DNA of 35,320 bases from Bog-473 sp035552095 (GCA_035552095.1 DASZMA010000011.1:1-35320), one strand, 5' to 3'. Shown: positions 7,662 to 15,883, counted from the stretch's first letter. Notes: a model not told the origin generated them from the letters alone. Program-made: numbers and translations.

Positions 7662-8816
7662 TCAGGCCTGCTTGAGCAGCTCCCGGGCGATGACCACTCG
7701 CTGCACCTGGTTGGTCCCCTCGTAAATCTGGGTCACCTTGGCGTCGCGCAGGAAGCGCTCCACCGGGAAGTCCTTGGTGTAGCCGTAGCCGCCCAGTAGC
7801 TGCACGGCGTCGATGGTGATCGACATGGAGGCGTCCGAGGCGAAGGCTTTGGCCATGGCGCCGAAGCGGGTCAGCTCGCCCCGCGGGTCGTCGTCCACCA
7901 TGGCGCAGGCCCGGTAGACCAGGGCCCGGGCCGCCTCGTTGCGCATGGCCATGTCGGCCAGCATGAAGCGCAGCCCCTGCAGATCGGCGATGGCCGAGCC
8001 GAAGGCGTGCCGCTGCTTCATGTAGGAGGCGGCGTAGTCGATGGCCCCCTGGGCGATCCCGACCGCCTGGGCGCCGATGGTCGGGCGGCTGCGATCCAGC
8101 GTGTGCATAGCGATGGTGAACCCCTGCCCTTCGGCGCCGATCATGTGGGTGGCCGGCACCCTCACCTCGTCGAGCACGACCTCACCGGTGGGGCTGCCCC
8201 GCATGCCCAGCTTGTCCTCGTGCTTGGCGATGGTGATGCCCCACTCCTTCTCGACCAGGAAGCAGGAGATGCCCCGCCCGGCCGCGGTGGGATCGGTCTT
8301 GGCAAAGACGATGTAGACGTCGGAGATCCCGGCGTTGGTGATCCAGTACTTGGACCCGGTCAGGACGTAGCTGTCGCCGTCGCGCACGGCCCGGGTCCGC
8401 ATGGCGGCCACGTCGCTCCCGGCATCGGCCTCGGAGAGGCAGTAGCTGGCCTGAATTTCGCCGGTGGCCACCCGGGGCAGGTACGTCCGCTTGACCTCCT
8501 CGCTGGCCCAGTTCATGACGGGCAACATGCCGAGCTTGGAGATGAGCATGGTCAACGAGGTCGAGGCACAGACCCGGGACAGCTCCTCCACGGCGATGGC
8601 CTGGGTCACCATGTCGGCCCCCGCCCCGCCGTAGGCCTCGGGGATCCCCAGCGACGGGAGCTCCATCTCCACGCAGGCGGCGAACGACTTCCACGGGAAC
8701 TCGGCGGTGCGGTCCACCTCGGCCGCCTGGGGGGCGACCCTCTCCTCGGCGAACTGGCGCATCGTCTCTTGGAACAGCCGTTGCTCGTCGGTCAGGGCAA
8801 AGTTCGAGGCAGGCAC
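7662..8816 (-). CDS. Acyl-CoA dehydrogenase
   Basis: The 384-residue flavoprotein matches the usual length and order of acyl-CoA dehydrogenases: an N-terminal helical domain, Y-C-L-S-E-A-D-A-G-S-D and W-I-T-N-A in the middle sheet that holds FAD, then R-H-A-F-G and Q-L-L-G-G-Y-G-Y in the C-terminal helices. Glu366 in Q-I-Y-E-G-T-N is the expected catalytic base of short/medium-chain types. It forms the trans-2 double bond of acyl-CoA and passes electrons to ETF. The start is a GTG at 8816 without an obvious ribosome binding site. It follows the alpha/beta hydrolase by 44 bases on the same strand, probably in the same transcript. Confidence 0.92.
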   Translation of the reverse strand: MPASNFALTDEQRLFQETMRQFAEERVAPQAAEVDRTAEFPWKSFAACVEMELPSLGIPEAYGGAGADMVTQAIAVEELSRVCASTSLTMLISKLGMLPVMNWASEEVKRTYLPRVATGEIQASYCLSEADAGSDVAAMRTRAVRDGDSYVLTGSKYWITNAGISDVYIVFAKTDPTAAGRGISCFLVEKEWGITIAKHEDKLGMRGSPTGEVVLDEVRVPATHMIGAEGQGFTIAMHTLDRSRPTIGAQAVGIAQGAIDYAASYMKQRHAFGSAIADLQGLRFMLADMAMRNEAARALVYRACAMVDDDPRGELTRFGAMAKAFASDASMSITIDAVQLLGGYGYTKDFPVERFLRDAKVTQIYEGTNQVQRVVIARELLKQA

Positions 8817-8860
8817 CGGGACATTCTCGCAGAGGCGGTGGGAGCCCTAATTCGCCTGCC

Positions 8861-9712
8861 CTAGGTGGTGGAGAGATGCGACAGCAGCAGCTGGGAGAGC
8901 TGGCGGGGGGCCACTTCGGGGATCCAGTGGTTGACCCCCGAGAGGATCTCGAAGCGGTAGGGCCCGCTCACGCATTCCGCCGTGGCCTCGGCCGCCCCGC
9001 GCCCGAGCACGGCGTCCCCCGACGACCAGACGTAGAGGGTGGGCACTTCGACCGGGACCAGATCGACCAGGTCCTCCACCGACATGGCCCGGTACCAGTT
9101 CAGGGCCGCATTCATGGCTCCCGGCTGGGCCATCACCGAGGTGTAGACCCGGGCGTCGGCTTCGGGCAGGCCACTGGCCACCAGGATGGAGTGCAGGCCG
9201 GTGCCCGACCCGTCCTGGCCCAGCAGCAGCTTCTCGGGCACATTCGGCTGCCGCAGGGCATCGGTGGACCGGATGCTGTTGGCCTGCTGGGGGTCGCCGC
9301 CGCGCAGGGCGTGGCCCAGGGCCACCGGATGGGGGGTCGAGACCACGGTGACCGAGCGCACCCGGTCGGTGTAGAAGGTGGCCACCAGCCAGGCCAGCAT
9401 GCCGCCCCAGTCGTGGCCCACCAGGTCGAAGGTGTCCATCTCCATGGCGTCGGCCAGGGCCAGGATGTCCGAGACCAGCCAGCCCAGGGCGTAGTCGATG
9501 ACCTCGGGCGGCCGGGCCCCGGTCGAGTAGCCACGCTGGTCCGGCGCCACGGCGCGGTACCCGGCCTCGCCGAGGGCGCGCAACTGGGCCCGCCAGCACC
9601 AGGAGGTCTGGGGAAAGCCGTGCAGGAGGAGCACCCGCCGCCCATCGGCCGGACCGGCGGCCCGGGCCGTGAAGGTGTAGCCGTTGGCGTCGATCTCGAG
9701 GCGATCGATCAT
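8861..9712 (-). CDS. Alpha/beta hydrolase, epoxide hydrolase-like
   Basis: The 283-residue protein has the oxyanion motif H-G-F-P at 31-34, a nucleophile elbow G-H-D-W-G-G with Asp101, a probable acid Asp233 and His262 in G-V-N-H-W. An Asp nucleophile rather than Ser marks the epoxide hydrolase and haloalkane/haloacetate dehalogenase branch. The substrate is unknown. The ATG at 9712 is preceded by GGGGG at proper spacing; a longer frame upstream overlaps the neighbouring gene's other frame and is not supported. It lies between a conserved hypothetical gene and the acyl-CoA dehydrogenase on one strand, suggesting breakdown of an oxidised organic compound. Confidence 0.82.
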   Translation of the reverse strand: MIDRLEIDANGYTFTARAAGPADGRRVLLLHGFPQTSWCWRAQLRALGEAGYRAVAPDQRGYSTGARPPEVIDYALGWLVSDILALADAMEMDTFDLVGHDWGGMLAWLVATFYTDRVRSVTVVSTPHPVALGHALRGGDPQQANSIRSTDALRQPNVPEKLLLGQDGSGTGLHSILVASGLPEADARVYTSVMAQPGAMNAALNWYRAMSVEDLVDLVPVEVPTLYVWSSGDAVLGRGAAEATAECVSGPYRFEILSGVNHWIPEVAPRQLSQLLLSHLSTT

Positions 9713-9764
9713 GTCGCCCCCGTTGCCGCCCCCGTTCACCACCGCACCCCGATCGTGGGCCGCC

Positions 9765-10253
9765 TCAGGCGGCAGCGGCGCCCTGGGCGTCAGCCGGCTT
9801 GAGCCGGAGCGTCTCCTCGGGCACGGCGTCCACCAGGGCCCGCTGGGCCACGTAGTCGTGCGAGACCGAGGAGAAGGCGGCGCGACGGGCCGAGGCCAGC
9901 GCGGGCGGGGCGTCCTGCAGGAAACTCCAGATGGCCAGGGCCAGCTGCACGTCGTAGATGCTGGGGGCCCGCCCGAACAGGGCCGCCCGCCGGGCCGCGA
10001 TGAGGGCGCAGCCGACCAGGACATCCTCGACCGCCTCGCCCTCGGTGAGGGTCAGGTCGTGCTCGAACCGCCGGACCAACCGCAGGGCGAATCCGGCGTC
10101 GGGGCCAGGGGTGCCGACCCGGCGCCCGCGCGGGGCGGTCGGGGTGGCCAGTTCGGCCGGACGGCTGGTCGTCCAGGCGCCGGGCACGTCCATATGGCGG
10201 GCCGGTCGTACCTGGTCAGCCTCGCTGATGGGGACAAACGTCGGCTGGGTCAT
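9765..10253 (-). CDS. Conserved hypothetical protein
   Basis: The 162-residue soluble protein has a Pro-rich N-terminal third with F-V-P-I-S-E-A-D-Q-V-R-P-A-R-H, which looks conserved, followed by a helical region (about residues 55-150) with no domain I can name. No signal peptide or membrane segment is visible. A TAGTCT hexamer at 10262-10267 sits 8 bases before the ATG, as in leaderless actinobacterial genes, and no ribosome binding site is present. It stands 52 bases upstream of the alpha/beta hydrolase, so it may lead a small operon with that gene and the acyl-CoA dehydrogenase. Function is unknown. Confidence 0.65.
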   Translation of the reverse strand: MTQPTFVPISEADQVRPARHMDVPGAWTTSRPAELATPTAPRGRRVGTPGPDAGFALRLVRRFEHDLTLTEGEAVEDVLVGCALIAARRAALFGRAPSIYDVQLALAIWSFLQDAPPALASARRAAFSSVSHDYVAQRALVDAVPEETLRLKPADAQGAAAA

Positions 10254-10296
10254 GCGCGGGCAGACTACCCCAGGCGCTGGCCGACTCCCCTATTCC

Positions 10297-10325
10297 CGGC
10301 CTTTCCTCGGCCTGTCCTTCGGCCT
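10297..10325. repeat. Three CGGCCT copies at near-helical spacing
   Basis: CGGCCT occurs at 10297, 10308 and 10320, about one DNA turn apart (11 and 12 bases), with similar pyrimidine-rich spacers. The block overlaps the CocE stop codon and precedes the hypothetical gene start at 10253. It may be chance in GC-rich DNA. Confidence 0.3.
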
Positions 10326-11961
10326 AGCCCCCGGCCACGACGGGCAGGGTCACGAACGATTGGTGCCCGTGGTCGTGCCAGACCTCTTGGTCGGCCACGC
10401 ACAGGGTGGTCCCTGTGCTCAGCGGCTCGCCACTTCCGAGATTGCGGGCGTAGAGGGGATGGGCCCCGCTGGAGACCTGGAGGCGCACCCGGTGCCCGAC
10501 CCGGAAGGTGTTCGCCGTCGGCCACATGGAGATGGAAAGCGTGAAGGTACCGTCGGCCTCCTTGGTCACCGCCCCGGGGGTGAGCCGGATGATCCCGTCA
10601 CTCAGGTTGGTCGACTTCCCCTTGGCGGACACGTCACAGAGGCGGACGAAGAAGTCGGTGTGCTCCAGGCTGGACCGCAGGTGCAGGGTGGCGGTGAGCG
10701 GGCCGATGACGGTGAGGTCCGACGTCATGACCGCGCTGGTGTAGGTGAGCACGTCGGCCCGCGACTCGCGCGGCTGCTGATCCTTGGGCCCGGCGTTCTT
10801 CCCGAGGAGCCCGGCGCCGCCGATGCCCGGCGTCGGATCGGCCGGATCGAACCGGTAGGTGTCGGGCGGGCCGTCCTCGGGCACCGCCGGGCCGAGCGTC
10901 CCGCCGCGGCCGAGGTACCAGGGCTGCGGGTCGGCCGGCGGCGGCCACTGCTGGTAGTCCTGCCAGCGTTTGGAACCCATGACGAAGAGCCGCACCGGCG
11001 CCCGGTGCGAGGGGATGGCCTTGACCTGCTCGTTGAAGAGGGCGAGCCCGTCGCGCAGCGCCTCGCCGGCGCTCCCCGGGCTGGCGTGGGTCCACGGGCC
11101 CACCGTGAGGCGGGCCGTTCGGCCGCCCGCCACCAGGGCCTCGTAGTCGCCCACCTGGGCCGGCAGGAAGAGGTCGTACCAGCCCCCGACCAGGGAGGAC
11201 GCGGGCACCTTGTCCAGGCGGCGCCCGAAGTCGACCGCGTCCCACCACGGGTCGCCCGGCGTCTCGTGGCTCAGCATGTCCTGGAGGAACGGGTCGGTCT
11301 TGCCCATGATGGCCTGATCGGTCCGGTTCAGCGGCAGCACCATGGAGGCCGCCGCCACCTGGCCCGGCTGCCGGCGCAGGCCGCGGACGACATCGAGCAA
11401 CTTGCCCTCCTGCTTGTCCACCTGCTCGACCCAGCAGAGCAGGGACTCGAGGGCAAACGACTCCCCCGGGTGGATGATGGCGGCGCGAATGGCCGACGTG
11501 GTCACGTTGAGCGCCATGGCCTTGAGGTACTCGGGGGCGTCCTCGGCCACGGCCCACTGGGTGATGCCCAGGTAGCTCGCCCCGAAGGTGACCAGCTGGC
11601 CGTCGAACCAGGGCTGGCCGGCGATCCACTCCAGGGTGGCGTGGCCGTCGGCCTGCTCGTTGCGGAAGGGGACCCACTCGCCCGATGAGCCGAACGTGGC
11701 CCGGCAGCTCTGGATCACGGTCTGATAGCCGCGCTCGGCGAACAGGCGGCCCATCACGCCCAGCATGCGGCGCCCGTAAGGCGAACGGAGCAGGACGATC
11801 GGTGGGGTGCCGGCGCCCGGATTGTTCGGGTACCAGCGGTCGGCCAGCAGTTCGATCCCGTCGGGCATTTTGGCCACCAGGTCGCGCTCGACGGCCACGT
11901 GTTTCGTGCCGGCCGGCGGCAACTTGGCCAACCGGGCCAACACCGTACTGACCACTGTCAT
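10324..11961 (-). CDS. CocE/NonD-family hydrolase (X-Pro dipeptidyl-peptidase fold)
   Basis: This 545-residue enzyme has an N-terminal alpha/beta hydrolase domain (about residues 30-320) with Ser129 in the elbow G-A-S-Y-L-G and a G-P-W-T-H segment likely to carry the catalytic His, then a C-terminal jelly-roll domain that ends with the H-D-H-G-H-Q-S-F-V-T-L-P type tail. The family includes X-Pro peptidases, cocaine esterase and cephalosporin acylases, so the call stays at acyl or ester hydrolase. No signal peptide is seen; it is probably cytoplasmic. AGGGGG precedes the ATG. It lies 42 bases after cimA on the same strand, so read-through from that operon is possible. Confidence 0.85.
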   Translation of the reverse strand: MTVVSTVLARLAKLPPAGTKHVAVERDLVAKMPDGIELLADRWYPNNPGAGTPPIVLLRSPYGRRMLGVMGRLFAERGYQTVIQSCRATFGSSGEWVPFRNEQADGHATLEWIAGQPWFDGQLVTFGASYLGITQWAVAEDAPEYLKAMALNVTTSAIRAAIIHPGESFALESLLCWVEQVDKQEGKLLDVVRGLRRQPGQVAAASMVLPLNRTDQAIMGKTDPFLQDMLSHETPGDPWWDAVDFGRRLDKVPASSLVGGWYDLFLPAQVGDYEALVAGGRTARLTVGPWTHASPGSAGEALRDGLALFNEQVKAIPSHRAPVRLFVMGSKRWQDYQQWPPPADPQPWYLGRGGTLGPAVPEDGPPDTYRFDPADPTPGIGGAGLLGKNAGPKDQQPRESRADVLTYTSAVMTSDLTVIGPLTATLHLRSSLEHTDFFVRLCDVSAKGKSTNLSDGIIRLTPGAVTKEADGTFTLSISMWPTANTFRVGHRVRLQVSSGAHPLYARNLGSGEPLSTGTTLCVADQEVWHDHGHQSFVTLPVVAGG

Positions 11962-12003
11962 GAACGCCCCCTCTTTTCGCAGCTCTCAGGTTGTCGCAGA
12001 TCC

Positions 12004-13719
12004 TCAGGTCCCGTGCAGGAGCCCGAACACCACCGAATCGTAGAGAGCCTGCCAGCTGGCCTCGATGATGTTCTCCGAGACCCCGATGGTGGTCCAGGTG
12101 ACGGCCCCGTCGGAGGAGTCGACCAGGACCCGGGTGACCGCACCGGTCCCCTTCCCCGAATCGAGCACCCGGACCCGGTAGTCGGTCAGATGGATACCGG
12201 CCAGGACGGGGAAATGGCTCCCGATGGCCCCGCGCAGCGCGGCATCGAGAGCGTTGACCGGGCCGTTTCCCTCGGCCGTGGCCACAATGCGCTCCTGGCC
12301 CACATGGACCTTGACCGTGGCCTCGGTGGTAACCCCGAAGGACGCCGTGGTGGCGGCCTCGGCCCGTTCGCCGTGGTCGGTGATGACCCGGAACGACTCC
12401 AGGGTGAAATAGTCGGCGCTCCAGCCGCCGGCCCGGCGTAGCAGGAGCTCCAGCGACCCGTCGGCCACTTCGAAGTGATAGCCCTCGTGCTCCAGGCGCT
12501 TGAGCTCGTCCAGCACCCGACCGAGCACTTCGCCGTCGAGCTCCAGGCCGAGCTCGGTGGCCTTCATGGCCAAGGTGGAGCGGCCGGCCATCTCCGAGAC
12601 GACCACCCGGGTGCCGTTGCCGACCGTGTTGGGCACCACGTGCTCGTACAGGTCGGCGCTCCGGGCCACCGCACTGGCGTGCAGCCCGCCCTTGTGGGCG
12701 AAGACCGAGTTGCCCACATAGGGCTGCTGGGGATTGGGCGAGATGTTGACCAGCTCGGCGATGTGATGGCACACCGGGGTGAGGCGCTCCAACCGGTCGG
12801 CCGGGATGGTGCGGATGTTGAGCTTGATTGAGAGGTTGGGGATGGCGGCGGAGAGGTCGGTGTTGCCGGCCCGCTCGCCGTAGCCGTTGATGCACCCCTG
12901 GACCTGCGTGACACCGGCCTGCACAGCCGCCAGGGAGTTGGCCACGGCACAGCCGGCGTCGTTGTGGCAGTGGATGCCCAGCTGCGCGCTGGTGCGGGCC
13001 CGCACGTCGGCCACGGCCCGACCCACCTCGTCGGGCAGGGACCCCCCGTTGGTGTCGCACAGCACCAGCGCCTCGGCCCCTTCCTCCTCGGCTGCCGCCA
13101 GCACCGAGAGGGCGAACTCGGGATTGCGGCGATAGCCGTCGAAGAAGTGCTCACCGTCGAGGAAGACGCGCAGGTCGTGCTGGCGCAGGTAGCGCACCGA
13201 GTCGCGCACCATGGCCACCGCCTCGTCGAGCGAGGTCCGCAGCGCTTCGGCCACATGGCGGTCCCAGGTCTTGGCCACAATGCAGGCCACCGGCGCGCCG
13301 GCGTCGATCAGGTTGGCCAGGACGGCGTCGTCCTCGGGGCGCACCCCGGCCCGCCGGGTCGACCCGAAGGCCACCAGGGTGGCCGTGGACAGGTGCAGCT
13401 CCTTGGCGGCGCGGGCGAAGAACTCAATGTCCTTGGGGTTGGCGCCCGGCCAGCCGCCCTCAATGAAGGTCACGCCCAGATGGTCGAGTTGCTCGGCCAC
13501 CCGGAGTTTGTCGTCGACCGTGAGGGAGAGCCCCTCCTGCTGGCTGCCGTCGCGCAGAATGGTGTCGAAGATGTCGACCGACTCGGGCAGCACCGGGATG
13601 GTGTAGTCGTGGGCGTGGGTGCTGTGGCCGTGGGCGTGCACATGGGAGGCCCCGCCGTGGCTGTGGGCCTCTTCCGTCGACCCGTGCTCTTCAGTCGACC
13701 CGTGCTCTTCAGTCGACAT
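12004..13719 (-). CDS. cimA: Citramalate synthase with His-rich N-terminal extension
   Basis: The 571-residue enzyme condenses pyruvate and acetyl-CoA to (R)-citramalate, the first step of the threonine-independent route to 2-oxobutyrate and isoleucine. The catalytic barrel begins at V-D-I-F-D-T-I-L-R-D-G-S-Q (48-60), with metal-binding H-C-H-N-D-A-G in the middle, and a LeuA-type allosteric domain fills about the last 140 residues. The D-T-x-L-R-D-G-S-Q-x-E-G form and overall length fit the CimA type rather than LeuA. The first 38 residues are an extension with ten His and repeated S-T-E-E-H-G. The ATG at 13719 overlaps ilvE by 11 bases; longer frames upstream run inside ilvE. It closes the leuB-ilvE-cimA operon. 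Confidence 0.88.
   Translation of the reverse strand: MSTEEHGSTEEHGSTEEAHSHGGASHVHAHGHSTHAHDYTIPVLPESVDIFDTILRDGSQQEGLSLTVDDKLRVAEQLDHLGVTFIEGGWPGANPKDIEFFARAAKELHLSTATLVAFGSTRRAGVRPEDDAVLANLIDAGAPVACIVAKTWDRHVAEALRTSLDEAVAMVRDSVRYLRQHDLRVFLDGEHFFDGYRRNPEFALSVLAAAEEEGAEALVLCDTNGGSLPDEVGRAVADVRARTSAQLGIHCHNDAGCAVANSLAAVQAGVTQVQGCINGYGERAGNTDLSAAIPNLSIKLNIRTIPADRLERLTPVCHHIAELVNISPNPQQPYVGNSVFAHKGGLHASAVARSADLYEHVVPNTVGNGTRVVVSEMAGRSTLAMKATELGLELDGEVLGRVLDELKRLEHEGYHFEVADGSLELLLRRAGGWSADYFTLESFRVITDHGERAEAATTASFGVTTEATVKVHVGQERIVATAEGNGPVNALDAALRGAIGSHFPVLAGIHLTDYRVRVLDSGKGTGAVTRVLVDSSDGAVTWTTIGVSENIIEASWQALYDSVVFGLLHGT
13671..13716 (-). repeat. 18-base tandem repeat coding S-T-E-E-H-G
   Basis: Two perfect 18-base copies lie at 13681-13698 and 13699-13716, followed on the minus strand by a partial third with one substitution. 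They encode the repeated S-T-E-E-H-G at the very start of CimA, directly after its ATG. Such a repeat can change copy number by slippage without breaking the frame. Confidence 0.85.
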
Positions 13720-14638
13720 GGTCCAACCAGTCCTTGTACTGGTCGACCTCGCCCCGCACGGTGGCGAAGTAGGTCTGCTGCACGGCCTGGGTGATGGGGC
13801 CGGGCTTGCCCAGGCCGACCTCACGGTCGTCCACGGAGCGGATCGGCACCACCTCGGCTGCCGTCCCGGTCAGGAACGCCTCGTCGGCCAGGTAGAGGTC
13901 GGTGCGGATGATGGCCTCGTGCCGCACCTCGAATCCGAGGTCGCGGGCGATGGTCTCAATGGAGCTCTGGGTGATGCCGGCCAGGGCGCCGGCGTCCGAG
14001 GTGGGCGGGGTGATGATGATGCCGTCGCGCACGATGAAGATGTTCTCCCCGGTGCACTCGCTCACGTTGCCGTCAGGGGCCAGCAGGATGGCCTCGTCGT
14101 AGCCGGCCTTGATCGCCTCAATCTTGGCCAACGAGGAGTTGATGTACATGCCGGTGCCCTTGGCCGCGGTGGGGACGGCGTTGACGTCGTGGCGGCGCCA
14201 CGAGCTGATCTTGCAGGTCACGCCGTTGATCGTGCCCTCGTCACCCAGGTAGGCGCCCCAGGGCCAGGCGGCAATGGAGACGTTGGTCGAGCAGGGCAGC
14301 GGGTTGAGCCCCATTTCGCCGTAGCCGAGGTAGACCAGCGGGCGCAGGTAGCAACCGTCGTGCATGCCGTTCACCCGCACCACGTCCCGGGTGGCCTCAA
14401 TGATCTCCTCCACCGTGTAGGGCATGTCGATCATGAGGACCTTGGCCGAAGCGAAGAGGCGGCGGATGTGGTCGCCCAGCCGGAACACGGCCGGGCCGCG
14501 TGACGTCGGGTAGGCCCGGATCCCCTCGAAGACACCGGAGCCGTAGTGCATGGTGTGGTTGAGCACGTGCACGGTGGCGTCGGCCCAGTCGACCATTTCT
14601 CCGTCCATCCAGATCTTCTCGGTCGGTGTGATGGGCAT
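13709..14638 (-). CDS. ilvE: Branched-chain amino acid aminotransferase
   Basis: This 309-residue fold-type IV PLP enzyme performs the last step of Ile, Leu and Val synthesis, passing an amino group from glutamate. Visible features are H-Y-G-S-G-V-F-E-G-I-R-A-Y near residues 31-43, the PLP-binding Lys160 in T-A-A-K-G-T-G, and the S-E-C-T-G-E-N-I-F cofactor segment. Length is typical of the long bacterial IlvE type. The ATG at 14638 follows the leuB stop after three bases, with AAAGG inside the leuB end as binding site, and its own end overlaps cimA. It is therefore the tightly coupled middle gene of leuB-ilvE-cimA. Confidence 0.92.
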   Translation of the reverse strand: MPITPTEKIWMDGEMVDWADATVHVLNHTMHYGSGVFEGIRAYPTSRGPAVFRLGDHIRRLFASAKVLMIDMPYTVEEIIEATRDVVRVNGMHDGCYLRPLVYLGYGEMGLNPLPCSTNVSIAAWPWGAYLGDEGTINGVTCKISSWRRHDVNAVPTAAKGTGMYINSSLAKIEAIKAGYDEAILLAPDGNVSECTGENIFIVRDGIIITPPTSDAGALAGITQSSIETIARDLGFEVRHEAIIRTDLYLADEAFLTGTAAEVVPIRSVDDREVGLGKPGPITQAVQQTYFATVRGEVDQYKDWLDHVD

Positions 14639-14641
14639 TGA

Positions 14642-15682
14642 TCAGAGCCTTTCTGCAATGGCATCGCCCACGGCGGTCGTGGACAGTGCTTCGTTGGACG
14701 TGGTGGACATGGAGTTGGCCTGCTCGGCCAGGGCCTTGAGCATGCGGCCGGCCGCGTCACCCTCGCCCAGGAACTCGAGCATGAGGGCGGCGGAGTGGAT
14801 GGCGGCCAGCGGGTTGGCGATGCCCTTCCCGGCGATGTCGTGGGCGGCGCCGTGTACCGGCTCGAACAACGACGGCCCGGTGCGGGCAGGATTGAGGTTG
14901 GCCGAGGCGGCGAACCCGATGCCGCCGCTGACCGCGCCGGCCAGGTCGGTCAGGATGTCCCCGAAGAGGTTGTCGGTGACGATGACGTCGTAGCGGCCGG
15001 GCTGCTCGACCAGGTAGATGCAGGCGGCGTCGACATGGTTGTAGTCCCAGTCGACGTGCGGGTACTCGGGCGCCACTTCCTTGACCGTGCGCTGCCACAG
15101 GTCGCCGGCGAAGGTGAGCACGTTGGTCTTGTGCACCAGGGTCAGGTGGTGCTCGGCCCGCTGCCCGGCCAGCTCGAAGGCGAAGCGCACGCAGCGCTCG
15201 ACCCCCATGCGGGTGTTGACCGAGCCCTGGGTGGCCACCTCGGCCGGGGTGCCCTTGCGCAGGAACCCGCCCTCCCCGGCGTAGGTGCCTTCGGTGTTCT
15301 CCCGGATGACCACGAAGTCCGAACCCTCGGCGATCGATCCGGGGACGCCGGAAAAGGGGCGCAGGTTGACGTAGAGGTCCAGCTCGAAGCGCAGCCGCAG
15401 CAGGAGTCCCCGCTCCAACGTGCCCGGGGGCACCGAGGTGTCGCCCACCGGGGGCCCGACCGCGCCGAGCAGGATGGCGTCGTAGCCCCGGAGCTCCTCG
15501 AGCACCTCGTCGGGCAGCACCGCCCCGTCGCGGAGGTACCGGTCCGCTCCCAGGTCGAAGTCCGTGGTGTCGAGGTCGACGCCGGACGCTTTGACCACCT
15601 TGAGGGCCTCGGCACAGACCTCGGGGCCGATGCCGTCACCACCGATGACGGCGATGCGCCTGCTGGTCGGGGGAGTGCTCAC
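14642..15682 (-). CDS. leuB: 3-isopropylmalate dehydrogenase
   Basis: The 346-residue enzyme oxidises and decarboxylates 3-isopropylmalate in leucine synthesis; family members also act on 3-methylmalate in the citramalate route. It has the I-G-G-D-G-I-G-P-E start, V-V-I-R-E-N-T-E-G-x-Y, a D-N-L-F-G-D-I-L-T-D-L metal/substrate segment and F-E-P-V-H-G-A-A-H-D-I-A-G. The GTG at 15682 has AGGCAGGA upstream. It lies first in an operon with ilvE and cimA, behind an attenuator with Ile codons, which suggests that its isoleucine-side role matters for control. leuC and leuD are on the opposite strand in a separate transcript. Confidence 0.92.
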   Translation of the reverse strand: MSTPPTSRRIAVIGGDGIGPEVCAEALKVVKASGVDLDTTDFDLGADRYLRDGAVLPDEVLEELRGYDAILLGAVGPPVGDTSVPPGTLERGLLLRLRFELDLYVNLRPFSGVPGSIAEGSDFVVIRENTEGTYAGEGGFLRKGTPAEVATQGSVNTRMGVERCVRFAFELAGQRAEHHLTLVHKTNVLTFAGDLWQRTVKEVAPEYPHVDWDYNHVDAACIYLVEQPGRYDVIVTDNLFGDILTDLAGAVSGGIGFAASANLNPARTGPSLFEPVHGAAHDIAGKGIANPLAAIHSAALMLEFLGEGDAAGRMLKALAEQANSMSTTSNEALSTTAVGDAIAERL

Positions 15683-15754
15683 TGATCCTGCCTTTTTGTC
15701 TGGGTGGTCGTGTGGTCGTGTGGTCGAACTGGTCGGGGCCGGGCCCGAGAATTG

Positions 15755-15780
15755 AAAAACCGCCCACGCAGTGGACGGTT
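15755..15780 (-). terminator. Attenuator terminator upstream of leuB
   Basis: On the minus strand AACCGTCCAC, a three-base loop TGC and GTGGGCGGTT form a 10-pair stem (one G-U), followed by more T residues. It lies between the leader peptide stop and leuB, so it can end transcription before the operon. Confidence 0.7.
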
Positions 15781-15784
15781 CGAC

Positions 15785-15807
15785 GGCGCGCGGGGATGTG
15801 GCGCGCC
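15785..15807 (-). promoter_or_regulatory. Leader hairpin of leuB attenuator
   Basis: GGCGCGC and GCGCGCC form perfect 7-base arms around a 9-base loop. The first arm touches the leader stop codon, so a ribosome on the leader would interfere with this hairpin and could shift folding relative to the terminator. Confidence 0.55.
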
Positions 15808-15845
15808 TAGTGAATAATGCCTACAGACTGCTCGGGGGAGTACAT
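15807..15845 (-). CDS. Ile-coded leader peptide of leuB-ilvE-cimA
   Basis: A 12-residue open frame reads MYSPEQSVGIIH and stops at TAG. It holds Val (GTA) and two consecutive Ile codons (ATT ATT); ATT is a rare choice in such GC-rich DNA. It starts about 10 bases after a -10 hexamer, so the mRNA is nearly leaderless, and it is followed by a hairpin and an intrinsic terminator. That layout is the textbook form of ribosome-mediated attenuation: shortage of charged tRNA-Ile would stall the ribosome and permit read-through into leuB. A GTG just before the ATG could serve as start instead. Confidence 0.65.
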   Translation of the reverse strand: MYSPEQSVGIIH

Positions 15846-15847
15846 CA

Positions 15848-15883
15848 CCGACCTATTCTCCCTCGGCCGGCCCCTGCCGTCAA
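15848..15883 (-). promoter_or_regulatory. Promoter of leuB-ilvE-cimA
   Basis: TTGACG (15878-15883) and GAGAAT (15855-15860) are separated by 17 bases, a good fit to a housekeeping sigma promoter. Transcription should begin near 15848, at or just before the leader peptide. The same hexamers occur before the leuA leader. Confidence 0.65.

Noticed and set aside
9958..11688. Long plus-strand open frame of 576 codons
   Set aside because: It is antisense to the CocE hydrolase and hypothetical genes, is rich in Gly/Arg/Pro/His and has no domain; a by-product of high GC.
10634..13060. Minus-strand open frame of 808 codons
   Set aside because: It runs across the cimA-cocE junction in a third frame with low-complexity Arg/Gly/Ala composition; cimA and cocE have clear motifs.
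13671..13719. His-rich start of CimA as a cloning tag or assembly artefact
   Set aside because: The His residues are interspersed with Ser, Ala, Gly and Glu, and the segment joins the ilvE end in frame with natural codon use.
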